The notes: generated from the sequence alone by a model not told the origin. Positions 1-7,899 are shown, counted from the first letter of the stretch. The stretch is 9,195 nt of DNA from Caldilineaceae bacterium (GCA_012032975.1 JAAUPU010000056.1:1-9195); one strand, 5' to 3'. Numbers and translations: made by a program.

Positions 1-130
1 GAAGCGCGACGCGGCCGCCATGGTCTGCAATGGCACGCGCCATCGCCTGGCCCAGTCCACCGCCCGCACCGGTGATCAGGGCTGTCTTGCCGGCTAGCAT
101 TGGATTTGCCGCTTCAGATTGAATGGCCAT
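1..130 (-). CDS. Short-chain dehydrogenase/reductase (SDR), N-terminal part
   Basis: Only the first 43 codons are present; the gene continues beyond the left edge. The protein begins MAIQSEAANPMLAGKTALIT and then shows the SDR cofactor motif TGAGGGLG (TGxxxGxG) at about residues 20-27. This is followed by the first Rossmann helix (GQAMARAIADHG) and the second strand (GRVAL). SDRs are NAD(P)-dependent oxidoreductases, usually soluble, with a catalytic Ser-Tyr-Lys triad that would lie outside the window. The substrate cannot be told. The start codon overlaps the stop of the upstream PhoD-like gene as TGATG, so the two are probably translationally coupled. A second in-frame ATG (residue 11, MLAGK) is closer to the usual SDR N-terminus but has no visible ribosome binding site. 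The family call is firm, the exact start less so. Confidence 0.85.
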   Translation of the reverse strand, partial: MAIQSEAANPMLAGKTALITGAGGGLGQAMARAIADHGGRVAL

Positions 131-1540
131 CAGAAGGTGTAGCCCTGCGACGAAAGTAGGTCGCCCTTGCGGCCAAAGACCTCGACGGTCAGCCCGCTCA
201 GGCTGGCTGAGATGCGGGTGAAGTTATCGTTGGTCTGCATCGGCGCAGCTTCGGACACCTCATAGACCGTCTCCGAGCGACTCTCCAGGCGCCCGTTCAA
301 CTGGTAGAGCTGACCCCTGCCGCGGGGATAGGGAGAGAAGAACGCCGAGGAGACAACCGAGAGCACGTTGAAGTCTGGACTGTCGGTGCAGACCAGCCGG
401 GAGGTGGTGGAAAATGATAGTCGCCGCCGAGAAAGACGACGCGCGCACCGACTCGGTGCGAATCAGCTCAAGCAACTCGGTGCGCTGGCGAATAAAGCCA
501 GACCATTTGTCCATGCGGCTGGAGCCAGGCAGTGGGTCTGGAAAAAGGGCACGGAAGTAGCGATGAATTTGACGCGGCCAGATCGGTCGGTCAGCCAGCG
601 CCGGAGCGCCGCCATCTGCTCGACACTCATGATTGCACGTTGGGCTGGAATGTCGCTCAGCACCCGTTCCGTGCGCGTGTCGGTGACGAAGAAATCACAA
701 CAGCCGTCCTGAAAGGTGTACCAGAAATGCTCTGGCACGCCGGACATTTTGTTCTCGGCCACCATCGGCAACAATGGGCTGTAGCTGGCTTGATAGGTCT
801 GGTAGGCGTGGATGGCTGCAGGATATTTGACTACGAGGTCGCGCGGGGTGGCGAATGCTGGCCAAGCGTCCTCGATCTCATGGTCGTCGAGGGTCATGTA
901 GGTCGGCGTGCGCGCCATCAAACTGCGCAGATAAGGCTGACAGAATGCGTCCCGATAGCGCGCATTGTATTCATCCAGACATTGATCGGGTGTGATGATG
1001 TTCAGGTCGTCGGCGTAGATCTGGTCGCCGATGGTGAGCAGCAGATCGGTGCGTCGCCCACCGTCAATCTGTTGCAGAATGGATCGAAAGGTCTTGTCCC
1101 CGCGCGAGTCGAACCAGGCGCCGCCAAAGAGACGCAGCAGGTAGCGACACGAGCCAAAGACAAACGAGCGGGGCCGCAGCGGGTCGTCGGTCGCGGTTCG
1201 TATAGCGATCTCTTCGATCCCGTCCCATTCCAGTGGGAAGTCGGCGGTCAACGCTTCGGGTTCCAGCTCGGAAAAGAACCATCCCATTTGATAGCGATAG
1301 CTGCGGTCGGCTTCCAGGTTGGTCAACTGGACCACGCCGGTCATGTCGAAGTTGGGGTTCATCTTGAAAAACAGTGGCGGACGAAAGCGGGGCGAGCGTG
1401 TCGCGCGCACGCGGATGACGCCAAAGCAGCGGCGGGGTCCGTCGGGCGTGGCTTCAAAAAGGGCGCGTCCCCAAACGCGCGCCGAATCCCGGCGTCGTTG
1501 CGCCAAGGATAGGGCCTACCGAAAGCGGCTGAACCTGCAC
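130..1540 (-). CDS. PhoD-like metallophosphatase (alkaline phosphatase D family), frame interrupted in four places
   Basis: The restored protein is about 470 residues. Family motifs appear in order: FVFGSC near residue 126-131, GDQIYADD near 171-178, LDDHE near 217-221 and GGDYH near 373-377. These are the metal-binding motifs of the PhoD metallophosphatase fold, which hydrolyses phosphomonoesters or diesters. No signal peptide or Tat motif is seen at the N-terminus, unlike secreted PhoD, so a cytoplasmic enzyme is likely. The start is a GTG at 1540 with GAGGAG eight bases upstream; it gives VQVQPLSVGPILGATTPGF, which runs into ARVWGRALFEA after a one-base correction. Frame breaks lie near 1482 (one extra base) and near 540, 436 and 411-414 (one missing base each). 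All restore conserved sequence, for example SVPFF joined to PDPLPG, and GGDYHF joined to STTSRLV. The gene lies 97 bases after the acetamidase and overlaps the SDR start. The breaks are more likely sequence errors than decay, because every catalytic motif survives. Confidence 0.85.
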
Positions 1541-1571
1541 GGTCGTGTCTCCTCACTTGTCTGTGTGCCGG

Positions 1572-1635
1572 AACCAGGTCGCGCCAAAGGCTGGCGAGAC
1601 TCGCTGATGATTTTGGTGGATGGCGCGACCTGGTT
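1572..1635. repeat. Perfect 15-bp inverted repeat (hairpin) between acetamidase and PhoD-like gene
   Basis: AACCAGGTCGCGCCA at 1572-1586 is matched exactly by its reverse complement at 1621-1635, with 34 bases between. The loop contains a smaller nested repeat, GCGA-GAC-TCGC, at 1594-1604. On the minus strand the hairpin begins four bases after the acetamidase TGA and has no U-tract after it. On the plus strand the 3' arm runs into TTTTT (1634-1638). It could be an intercistronic RNA hairpin that protects or terminates the upstream message, or a terminator for antisense transcription. The structure is certain; its role is not known. Confidence 0.7.
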
Positions 1636-1637
1636 TT

Positions 1638-2564
1638 TCAACGATCGAGATAGCGCTTGGGCATCTTGCAGATCATGGTGTAGGCCGGGTCGAAGATGTT
1701 GCCGATCTCATATTCGACCGCCTGCCCCATGAGGATGTGTGCGCCGAGCGGGTCGAGGTCGTAGTCACTCTGCAGCCAGCGCAGCATTTCGCTGGTGGCG
1801 TGTTGCGTAGCCTGGTCGAGGGGCCGCGCATTGCCGGCCGCAAAGATATAGTCTGCGTTCTCGCCGCGCGGCCAGTGGATACGCTTGCCCTTGACCAGAT
1901 CGACGCTGAAGGTCACGTCGAACGAGATCTCGATGCCCGTGCCGACGATCTCGCCGTCGCCTTGCAGTGCGTGGCCGTCGCCGATGTGAAAGAGCGCGCC
2001 GGGGGCAAAGACGGGGAAGTAGACGGTGACGCCAGCCACAAAGCCGCGGTAATCCATGTTGCCGCCATGCTGTGCCGAGGTCGCGGTGGAGATAGCCTGG
2101 CCGCCGGCCGGTGCGACGCCAAAGCAGCCGACCATCGGCGCCAGCGGCAACGCCAGGTTGCCCAACTTGGTGTCGGCCGGCTCGATCAGCGTAGCTGTGC
2201 CCGCGGCATTGTCCACGCGCCAGGTCGCCAACGCCTGACTCGGATCGGTCGGCCGCGGCAGGTCGGCGACATCCTCCGGATCGACCACGTTGGCGGCCAC
2301 CACCTTGCGCGTCCAGCCATGAGGCCGGTTGGGCGTCAGCTTCTCCAGGTGGACGACCAGCGTGTCGCCCGGCTCGGCGCCTTCGATGAAGAAGGGTCCG
2401 GTCATGGGATTGCCGCGCGGGGTGATCGGCTGGTCGCTGGCATCCGCACCGCGTGCGTCCACCGTGGTGGTGACAACCGCGTCGCCGGGTGCGATGGTCA
2501 ACACTGGCGGGTGAGAGCCGATGGTCGTGTGATAGTGGGTAGGTGAGAAGTGATGGGTGGGCAT
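1638..2564 (-). CDS. Acetamidase/formamidase family protein
   Basis: This is an intact frame of 308 residues, typical for the FmdA/AmdA family, which hydrolyses short-chain amides such as formamide or acetamide to ammonia and the carboxylate. Family landmarks seen are PFFIEGAEPGDTLVVHLE (residues 57-74), PHGW (81-84), HGGNMD (166-171) and GDGHALQGDGE (195-205), the best-conserved block of the family. There is no signal peptide, so a cytoplasmic enzyme is expected. The ATG at 2564 is preferred because AAGGA lies about nine bases upstream; a longer reading back to 2636 would add a low-complexity, proline-rich stretch with no ribosome binding site. It is the third gene of the minus-strand run, separated from the Rieske gene by about 105 bases holding inverted repeats. 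The substrate within this pathway is unknown. No frame breaks are seen, in contrast to both neighbours. Confidence 0.92.
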   Translation of the reverse strand: MPTHHFSPTHYHTTIGSHPPVLTIAPGDAVVTTTVDARGADASDQPITPRGNPMTGPFFIEGAEPGDTLVVHLEKLTPNRPHGWTRKVVAANVVDPEDVADLPRPTDPSQALATWRVDNAAGTATLIEPADTKLGNLALPLAPMVGCFGVAPAGGQAISTATSAQHGGNMDYRGFVAGVTVYFPVFAPGALFHIGDGHALQGDGEIVGTGIEISFDVTFSVDLVKGKRIHWPRGENADYIFAAGNARPLDQATQHATSEMLRWLQSDYDLDPLGAHILMGQAVEYEIGNIFDPAYTMICKMPKRYLDR

Positions 2565-2595
2565 GGTGGGTTTCCTTGGTGGTTTTTGGTGGGAA

Positions 2596-2645
2596 GGGAT
2601 GACAGGGTGAGAGGGATGGCGCGGGACAACGGTCATCCCGCCATC
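2596..2645. repeat. Overlapping inverted repeats between Rieske and acetamidase genes
   Basis: Two mutually exclusive hairpins share a 3' arm. GGGATGAC (2596-2603) pairs perfectly with GTCATCCC (2632-2639). GATGGC plus GGGA (2615-2620, 2623-2626; a GC bulge between them) pairs with TCCCGCCATC (2636-2645). Neither is followed by a run of T on the minus strand. A 10-bp palindrome, CAGAATTCTG, lies next to them at 2657-2666, just after the Rieske stop. This may be an intercistronic processing or stabilising element, a REP-like repeat, or chance in GC-rich DNA. Confidence 0.5.
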
Positions 2646-2669
2646 TTGTCTGCATTCAGAATTCTGTAT

Positions 2670-3036
2670 TCAGATATAGAGCACGACATCCTCCCCCTCG
2701 GCGACGACGCGATAGGTGCGCACGCGCAGTTTTTCGTCGAAGATGGGCGCGGGCCGGTTTTGATGTCGAACTCCCATGGTGCCAGGGACATTTGAGGATC
2801 TCGCCCTCGCGCTGGTACTCGACTGCACCGTCCTCTCCGCTGACGACCAGCGGTCGCAGCCGACCGTGGCAGAGCGGACCGGCGCGATGGGGGCAGCGGT
2901 TGAAGAGCGCGTAGTAGCTGCCGTCGATGTTAAAGACGCCGATCTGCCGCCCGTCGATTTCCACAACTTTGCGCTGTCCGGGTGCGATCTCTGCGGTCTG
3001 TCCAACGACGTTTCGCTTCGCCTGGTTGTCTGCCAT
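2670..3036 (-). CDS. Rieske [2Fe-2S] ferredoxin-like protein, frame interrupted near the C-terminus
   Basis: This is a small protein of about 122 residues after correction, starting MADNQAKRNVVGQTAEIAPG. The Rieske cluster ligands are plain: C48-P-H50 in NRCPHRAGPLC and C83-P-W-H86 in LKCPWHH. The two Cys and two His bind one [2Fe-2S] cluster. Single-domain Rieske proteins of this size act as electron carriers for oxygenases or as regulatory or redox partners. There is no transmembrane anchor. After CPWHH the frame shifts near 2775 (a T is missing, giving CPWHHWEFDIKTG) and again near 2747-2758. The C-terminus then reads IFDEKLRVRTYRVVAEGEDVVLYI, a normal Rieske ending. The ATG lies one base after the amidohydrolase stop (TGA-G-ATG), so the two proteins are probably made together and may work on the same substrate. 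No oxygenase large subunit is present in the window. Confidence 0.88.
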
Positions 3037-3037
3037 C

Positions 3038-4182
3038 TCAGAAACCGTAGAATTCGCGGGCGTTTTCATACATGACCCGGTCCCGATAGGCGGGTGCGAA
3101 GTCAGCCATAAAACCCTTCGGCTCGTCCCAATCCCAGTGGGGATAGTCGCTGGCGTAGAGCAGCAGCTTGTCGGCGTGGATCCACTCCATGAAGGTGTGC
3201 AGGTCGGCCTTGGTGGGGGTGTTGGGCAGCGGCTGGGTGCCAAAACGGATGTGGTCGTTGACATATTCGCTGGGCAAGCGCTTGACCCAGGGCGTGTAAT
3301 CGCGCAGCCCCTTCCAGTCACCGTCCATGTGCCAGAGCAACCCCGGCACCCAGAAGACGTCATGCTCGATAAAGAGGAAGCGGAAGCTGGGAAATTTTTC
3401 AAAAACGCCTTCGCAGATCAGGCTGACCATGTGGGCCATCGCGATCTGCGGGCGGGCCATGCGCATCTCCAGATAGTAGGATGGGTAGCCAGCCGCGGTC
3501 GGCGAGGCGGCGACGCCCGCGCCCTCCGCGCCAAAATGGACGCAGACCGGCAACCCCATCTCCTGGCAGGCCGCGTAGATGGGGTGGTAGAAGCGGTTGC
3601 CGAAAGGTACGCCGCGCGCCGGCCGGCATCATCACTTGCACAAAATCCGCCCGTTCGCCCAGCCGGTGGATCTCGGCCGCGGCCTGGATGGGGTCGGTGG
3701 GCGCGATGTGGATGGAGGCGCGGAATCGCGGGTCCGCGGTGAGCCAATGTTCCGCGGTCCAATCATTGAAGGCGCGGCAGTAGGCCGCGCCGTAGTCGGC
3801 GTCTGGATGCACAGCCGCCGCGTAGGGGCCGCCGGTCAGAATGGCAAGATCGATGTCGTACACATCGAGATGCTTTTCGATGGCCACCTGGGGCACAGGT
3901 CGCCGGGTTGACCTCCGCGCCGACCCAGAGATCATGGCGCGCGCCGTTGCCGGGGATATTCGTGTGGCCCAGGGTCGGCATCATCGAACCAAAATCCTGG
4001 ATGTGTTCGACATAGTGGCGCGGCAGGTAGGGGAAGAGCGTCTTGGGGTCGTCAAACTGGTGGTGAACATCACAGTCGATGATGCGCGTGCGCGCGGCGT
4101 TGTTCTCGGGCGTGGCTTCGTCGGGCATGGCGTCGGTGCGCGTAGCGGTCGGCACGGGCAAAGTCAGAGTGGAATCCATCAT
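3038..4182 (-). CDS. Amidohydrolase family protein (amidohydrolase-2/ACMSD-like), frame interrupted twice
   Basis: The restored length is about 380 residues. The N-terminal metal-site strand reads IIDCDVHHQF (residues 34-43). A central VHFG carries a ligand His near 215. The block FIEHDVFWVPGLLWHMD is near 271-286, and YASDYPHWDWDEP near 342-354 supplies the conserved Asp. These match the amidohydrolase-2 (PF04909-type) TIM-barrel family, which includes decarboxylases and hydrolases of aromatic-derived acids; the substrate is unknown. Two extra bases break the frame, near 3893-3905 (between VGAEVNP and PQVAIEKHLDVYD) and near 3612 (GAR joined to VPFGNRFYHPIYAA). Two tandem ATGs start the gene. 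The second (4179) has the better six-base spacing from AGGAGG (4186-4191), the first (4182) only three. It is the first gene after the promoter at 4230-4257 and is one base from the Rieske gene. Confidence 0.88.
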
Positions 4183-4229
4183 GGACCTCCTGGCCAGAAA
4201 AGGACGACTTTGGTTGGCAAGATGGCACT

Positions 4230-4257
4230 ATGATAGCGGATGCAGTACAATTGTCAA
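4230..4257 (-). promoter_or_regulatory. Sigma70-type promoter of the minus-strand amidohydrolase operon
   Basis: Read on the minus strand, TTGACA (4257-4252) is followed after 16 bases by TATCAT (4235-4230). Transcription would start near 4223, about 40 bases before the amidohydrolase start and upstream of its AGGAGG. The -35 is a perfect consensus and the -10 has two mismatches. It is the only good promoter I see ahead of this gene run. Confidence 0.65.
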
Positions 4258-4267
4258 ACAAGGTTGT
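4247..4267. promoter_or_regulatory. Possible operator: two adjacent ACAA/TTGT palindromes at the -35
   Basis: ACAATTGT (4247-4254) and ACAA-GG-TTGT (4258-4267) are two perfect small palindromes whose centres are 12 bp apart. The first overlaps the -35 box of the minus-strand promoter. Such placement would suit a dimeric repressor of the catabolic operon. No regulator gene is in the window, and short AT-rich palindromes also occur by chance, so this is only a candidate. Confidence 0.35.
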
Positions 4268-4369
4268 CGAGGGTGACGAGCACAATTCGGCTGTTGTCGG
4301 GCCTTCGCTTTGGCGACCCATTGGCCCGGAGTTTCTTCCGTGGCACGAAGAGTTGGAGGAGTCTCGACG

Positions 4370-4840
4370 GTGTACTCGCATCGCGTCATTCTGTTGGGTC
4401 TATTGACCTTGATGATGGCACTTTGGGTCGCGGGCTGTCAGCCAATGCCTGCGCAGCCCGCGACATCTGCGCACAGCTATGAAGCGGTTGGTGTAACGCC
4501 CAACGCGGCCTTCAAGCTGCATCTCGGCCAAGAGGCTGTGATTGACCAGAGCGCGATGCACCTGCTCTTTGCCGCCGTCGAAGAGGACGCGCGTTGCCCG
4601 AGCCAGGTCACATGCAACGAGGATGGCCCGGCGCTGATCCGCGTGGACGTCACCTTGAAAGATGGCAGTGTGCGTCAACTGATCCTGGACGCCAACTCGT
4701 CCAACCCGGCCAATGCAATCGAAATGATCGAAGAATACAGCCTGCGCGCAGCCCGCTTGACGCCGCTGGCTGAATTGCCCGAGTCGCCGATTCCCACCCA
4801 AGAGTACGTCGCCACGCTGGTCATCCGCAACGAAAAATAG
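4370..4840 (+). CDS. Small secreted lipoprotein with a paired-cysteine domain
   Basis: This is a 156-residue protein starting at GTG 4370, chosen because GGAGGAG (4355-4361) lies eight bases upstream and because this start gives a compact signal peptide. The signal has H and R near the start, a hydrophobic core (VILLGLLTLMMALWV) and the lipobox VAGC, with the lipidated Cys at 23. The mature part contains DQSAMHLLFAAVEEDARCP and VTCNEDGPALIRVDVTL. The pattern resembles a widespread uncharacterised bacterial lipoprotein domain with an 'EDSRCP...C..aG.a.v.l' core, in which the two Cys probably form a disulfide. A longer reading from 4310 would add residues with no ribosome binding site. The function is unknown; it is expected to be anchored on the outer face of the membrane. 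It ends 20 bases before the M81 gene and is probably co-transcribed with it. Confidence 0.82.
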   Translation: MYSHRVILLGLLTLMMALWVAGCQPMPAQPATSAHSYEAVGVTPNAAFKLHLGQEAVIDQSAMHLLFAAVEEDARCPSQVTCNEDGPALIRVDVTLKDGSVRQLILDANSSNPANAIEMIEEYSLRAARLTPLAELPESPIPTQEYVATLVIRNEK

Positions 4841-4860
4841 GTCAGAAAGGGCCAAACCCC

Positions 4861-6357
4861 ATGAACATTCTGGTCGGCGAATGCAAGCAAGAGGTCTCCT
4901 CTTTCAATCCAGTTGCCAGCAGTTATGATGACTTCGTCGTGACCGCAGGCCCAGAGATTCTGGATTATCATCGCGGGCGCAACACCGAAATCGGCGGCGC
5001 GCTGACGGTTTTGAAAGCCATGAAGGCTTGGAATTGACGCCAACCTACAGCGCCCGTGCGATCACATCGGGCGGCTTGCTGGCACAGACCGATTTCCAGC
5101 GCATCGCTCGCGAATTTTTGGGTTCCGTGGGTAGTGTCGTCGCGTCAGCGACGCCGATCGATGCGGTCTATCTCTCTCTGCACGGCGCGATGGCCACCGA
5201 CCAGGAGGATGACCCCGAAGGATTTCTCATCGCCGAAATCAGGCAGATTTTGGGCGAAGAAATCCCCATCGTTGCCTCATTTGATCTCCACGGCATCGTC
5301 ACCGACCGCATCCTGCGCCATACGAATGCGATTGTCTCCTACCACACCTATCCGCACATTGACTTTGCCGACACCGGTGCACGGGCCGGCCGTCTGCTCT
5401 TGCAGATTCTTGCGGGCAAAGTGCGACCCGTGACAGCCTTTGTGCCGATCCCGGCGCTGGTACGCGGCAACGAACTGATCACGGCAACCGGTCTCTTTGG
5501 CCAAATGATCCGCAGCAGCCAGGCCATCGAAGCCAGCCCCGGCGGCCTCTCCGCCGGGATGTTCATCGGCAATCCTTTCACCGATGTGCGCGAGCTACGT
5601 TCCAACAGCTTTGTCGTGACCGACGGCGATCCTGCCCGCGCCGGAGCGCGAGCGATCGCGATGGCTGAAGATTTTGGCGCGTGCGCGAAGATCTGCAGCG
5701 CCGCTGGATCAGCCTGGACGAAGCGCTGGCAACCGCTCAAGCTGCGACCGGTGCGGTCATCCTTGTCGACGCCGCGGATGCAACCAGCTCGGGCGCATCG
5801 GGCGACAGCAACATCATCCTGCGCGGGTTGCTGAATCTTGGCTATCAAAAACGGGCGCTGCTCCCCATCGTGGATCCAGATGCCGTTCAAGATGCAGTGG
5901 CCGCGGGGATTGGCGCCACTGTGACGACCACAATCGGCGGCAAGCTGGATAGCGCTCGCTTTCAGCCGGTCCCGATCACGGGTCATGTCCATCTGCTCTC
6001 GGAGGGTCACTTCATCAGCGAATCCAATGGCACCTATTGGGACTCGGGACCGACGGCCGTGATCCAGGCAGGTTCGATCACCATGTGGCCACGAGCCGTC
6101 CGGTGAGCTTGTATGACCGCTCACTCTTTTGGGCGCACGGCCAGGATCCGCACCACTTCGATGTCATCGTGGTCAAGTCGCCCCACTGCCAGCCCCACTT
6201 TTTCGACGACTGGGCTGAACAGACGATCAATGTGGATATAGCCGGATCGACCAGCGCCAACCTGCCCACGCTTGGCCATACTCGTTGCCAGCGTCCCATT
6301 TTCCCGCTGGACGCAGAAGTCGAATTCCAGCCCCGGGCACGCCTTTTTCAGCGCTAG
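4861..6357 (+). CDS. M81 family metallopeptidase (MlrC/microcystinase C-like), frame interrupted three times
   Basis: The restored protein is 499 residues, the usual size for this family, named for MlrC, which degrades linearised microcystin products; most members have unknown peptide-like substrates. It opens MNILVGECKQEVSSFNP, the counterpart of the family's 'HETNTFSP' start. Family motifs are YLSLHGAM (about 104-111), SFDLHG (140-145) and SYHTYPHIDFADTG (160-173), which supply likely metal ligands. The C-terminal domain has DSGPTAVIQAGSITM, then VVKSPHCQPHFFDDW. One base is missing at each of three places: near 5025 (MK joined to GLELTPTYSARAITSGG), 5672-5675 (AEDF joined to WRVREDLQRRW) and 6085 (ITM joined to VATSRPVSLYDRSLFWAHG). 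All lie in short homopolymers. There is no signal peptide, so it is cytoplasmic. A weak AAAGGG stands before the start. The link to the lipoprotein is positional only. Confidence 0.9.
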
Positions 6358-6385
6358 ACAGCGAACGATTCGGAGTTGGTGCGAG

Positions 6386-6640
6386 ATGGCCAAGCTGAAA
6401 CTCGACCTTCACGACATCTACAACAAAGGCGACAAGATCGAAGCCGAGTTGAACCGCGTCATGCGGGAGGCGGTGGACAAACGCATCAGTCTGGTCGAGA
6501 TCATCCCCGGCAAAGGCAGCGGTCAGCTCAAGAAGCGGGTGCTGCGTTTCCTCAACCAATCCGAGATCAAGGCGCTCTATCACCGTGTAGAAAAGGACGA
6601 CAAGAACCACGGGCGCATCTTCGTCCATCTGCGTCATTGA
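6386..6640 (+). CDS. Stand-alone Smr (MutS2 C-terminal-like) domain protein
   Basis: This is an intact 84-residue protein. It begins MAKLKLDLHDIYNKGDKIEA, where LDLH is the first Smr motif (usually LDLHG), followed by a helix and the strand VEIIPGKGSGQLKKRVLRFL. The latter is the second motif, normally HGKGxG; here the His is replaced by Pro. It ends with a short strand, RIFVHLRH. Smr domains bind nucleic acid and some nick DNA or cleave RNA; the altered second motif makes nuclease activity uncertain. ATG 6386 has GGAG about ten bases upstream. A longer in-frame reading from 6272 would overlap the M81 3' end and is not supported. The gene starts 28 bases after the M81 stop, so it probably shares its transcript, but I see no functional reason for the pairing. 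Confidence 0.85.
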   Translation: MAKLKLDLHDIYNKGDKIEAELNRVMREAVDKRISLVEIIPGKGSGQLKKRVLRFLNQSEIKALYHRVEKDDKNHGRIFVHLRH

Positions 6641-6748
6641 CAAAGCAATCTCTGCCACGAGTTTCACAAATTGTACGAATATACGCCAAGACGTCGGGCA
6701 GAATTCGTGCGCAATGTGTGACGCGTGGTTCAGCAAAGGAACTACCAC

Positions 6749-7734
6749 ATGACCTCCAACGAATTTCCTGCCAACTCAGATCTGAGCATCTGCTTCCGTC
6801 CCGATGATGGTCCTACCGTTTGGACGAACTTTTTGCCAAGCGACAAACGGGCATTGCCCATCGTCAGGCCTGGACGCCTGACGAATTGACCGAGGCCATC
6901 GCGGACGCGCATGTGTTGGTTGTCTCTGGTTTCTGGCGCAACGAACTGCTGGAGCTTGCGCCAAAGCTGAGATTTATCCAGTCCATCGGCGCGGGTTACG
7001 ACCAGTTTCCGCTGGATGAATTGCGCAGCCGTGGCATTCGCCTGGCTTCGGCTGCCGGCGTCAACCGCAATGCAGTCAGCGAACACGCGCTCGCGCTGAT
7101 GCTCGCTTTCACCCGTCAGCTCAACAGCGGGTTTGCCAATCAGCAGCAGCGGATCTGGCGCGGCATGATCGGCGACTACAACCGACGCGAGGATGAACTG
7201 GCGGGGAAAACCATGCTGCTCGTGGGACTTGGCGGCATCGGCGGGCGGATCGCCAAGCTGGCCAAGGCGTTCGACATGCACGTGGTCGCGGTCAAGCGCA
7301 ACCCTGCCACCGCGGGCGGCCCGGCGGACGAGATCTTCGCAACCGACCAGTTGACCACTCTCTTGCCGCGCGCCGATTTTTTGGTGCTTGCCTGCCCGCT
7401 CACACCCGAAACCGAAAAGCTGATCGGCGCCAAGGAATTGGCGGCCATGAAACCGACCGCATATCTTATCAATGTCGCACGCGGTGGGGTGGTCGATGAG
7501 GCTGCGCTGATCCACGCGCTGCAAGAGCAATCCATCGCCGGCGCGGGACTGGATGTCACCATCCAGGAGCCATTGCCGGCGGATTCACCGCTCTGGACAA
7601 TGGACAATGTGATCTTGACGCCGCACACCGCCGGCGAGACCCGTCGCTATGAGGAGAACGTGATCGACATACTTGTCGAGAACATTGGACGTTTGGCCGA
7701 GGGTGAAAACCCGCTGCAAAATCAGATTGTTTGA
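6749..7734 (+). CDS. D-2-hydroxyacid dehydrogenase (NAD(P)-dependent), one frame break near the N-terminus
   Basis: The restored length is 328 residues. Features seen are the N-terminal substrate-domain strand (HVLVVSGFW), the linker VNRNAVSEHALALMLAFTR, the Rossmann motif GLGGIGG (160-166) and NVARGGVVDEAAL with catalytic Arg245. IQEPLPADSPLW follows with Glu274, then LTPHTAGE with catalytic His293. The family reversibly reduces 2-keto acids to D-2-hydroxy acids. The residues after the second Rossmann strand are AVKRNP rather than an acidic residue, which suggests NADP(H) preference (inference). ATG 6749 follows AAAGGA (6735-6740) at eight bases. From it the frame runs MTSNEFPANSDLSICFRPDDGP, then a base is missing near 6812 and the rest continues as LDELFAKRQTGIAHRQAW. 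Starting at TTG 6820 instead would drop the first beta strand. It sits 108 bases after the Smr gene, with no clear promoter or terminator in the gap. Confidence 0.9.
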
Positions 7735-7770
7735 TGCGGTCGCTAATCTTACATTTCAACGCGTTGGCAA

Positions 7771-7799
7771 TTGACAAGGCTCTGCTGCTTGGATATACT
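7771..7799 (+). promoter_or_regulatory. Strong sigma70-type promoter of the ilvB leader
   Basis: TTGACA (7771-7776) is separated by exactly 17 bases from TATACT (7794-7799), one mismatch from the full consensus. The start of transcription should fall near 7806. That gives a leader of about 445 bases before ilvB: roughly 140 bases ahead of the leader peptide, then the attenuator. It begins 36 bases after the dehydrogenase stop, so the ilvB unit is independent of the upstream genes. Confidence 0.8.
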
Positions 7800-7899
7800 A
7801 TGAACCATTCTGTAGGCAACTTGACCAATCTCCACTGTGCAACATGCACCGGTCGTCTTGCGCCAGGATCGGCGCTTCGAGTGCAAACCGCAGCAAACT

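Noticed and set aside
532..1512. Long plus-strand open frame (326 codons) opposite the PhoD-like gene
   Set aside because: It is the antisense shadow of a gene with clear PhoD motifs in a GC-rich genome; its translation has no family features.
1620..2546. Long plus-strand open frame (308 codons) opposite the acetamidase
   Set aside because: It is an antisense shadow; the minus strand carries an intact acetamidase with conserved motifs and a ribosome binding site.
130..4182. Genuine pseudogenisation of the minus-strand operon
   Set aside because: Damage is limited to single-base length changes, all motifs survive, and similar breaks occur in the unrelated plus-strand genes. Sequence error is the simpler reading, though unproven.
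6641..6748. Promoter candidates (TTGACA at 6637-6642, TATACG at 6680-6685) before the dehydrogenase
   Set aside because: The two boxes are not at a workable spacing from each other, and neither has a matching partner box at 16-18 bases.
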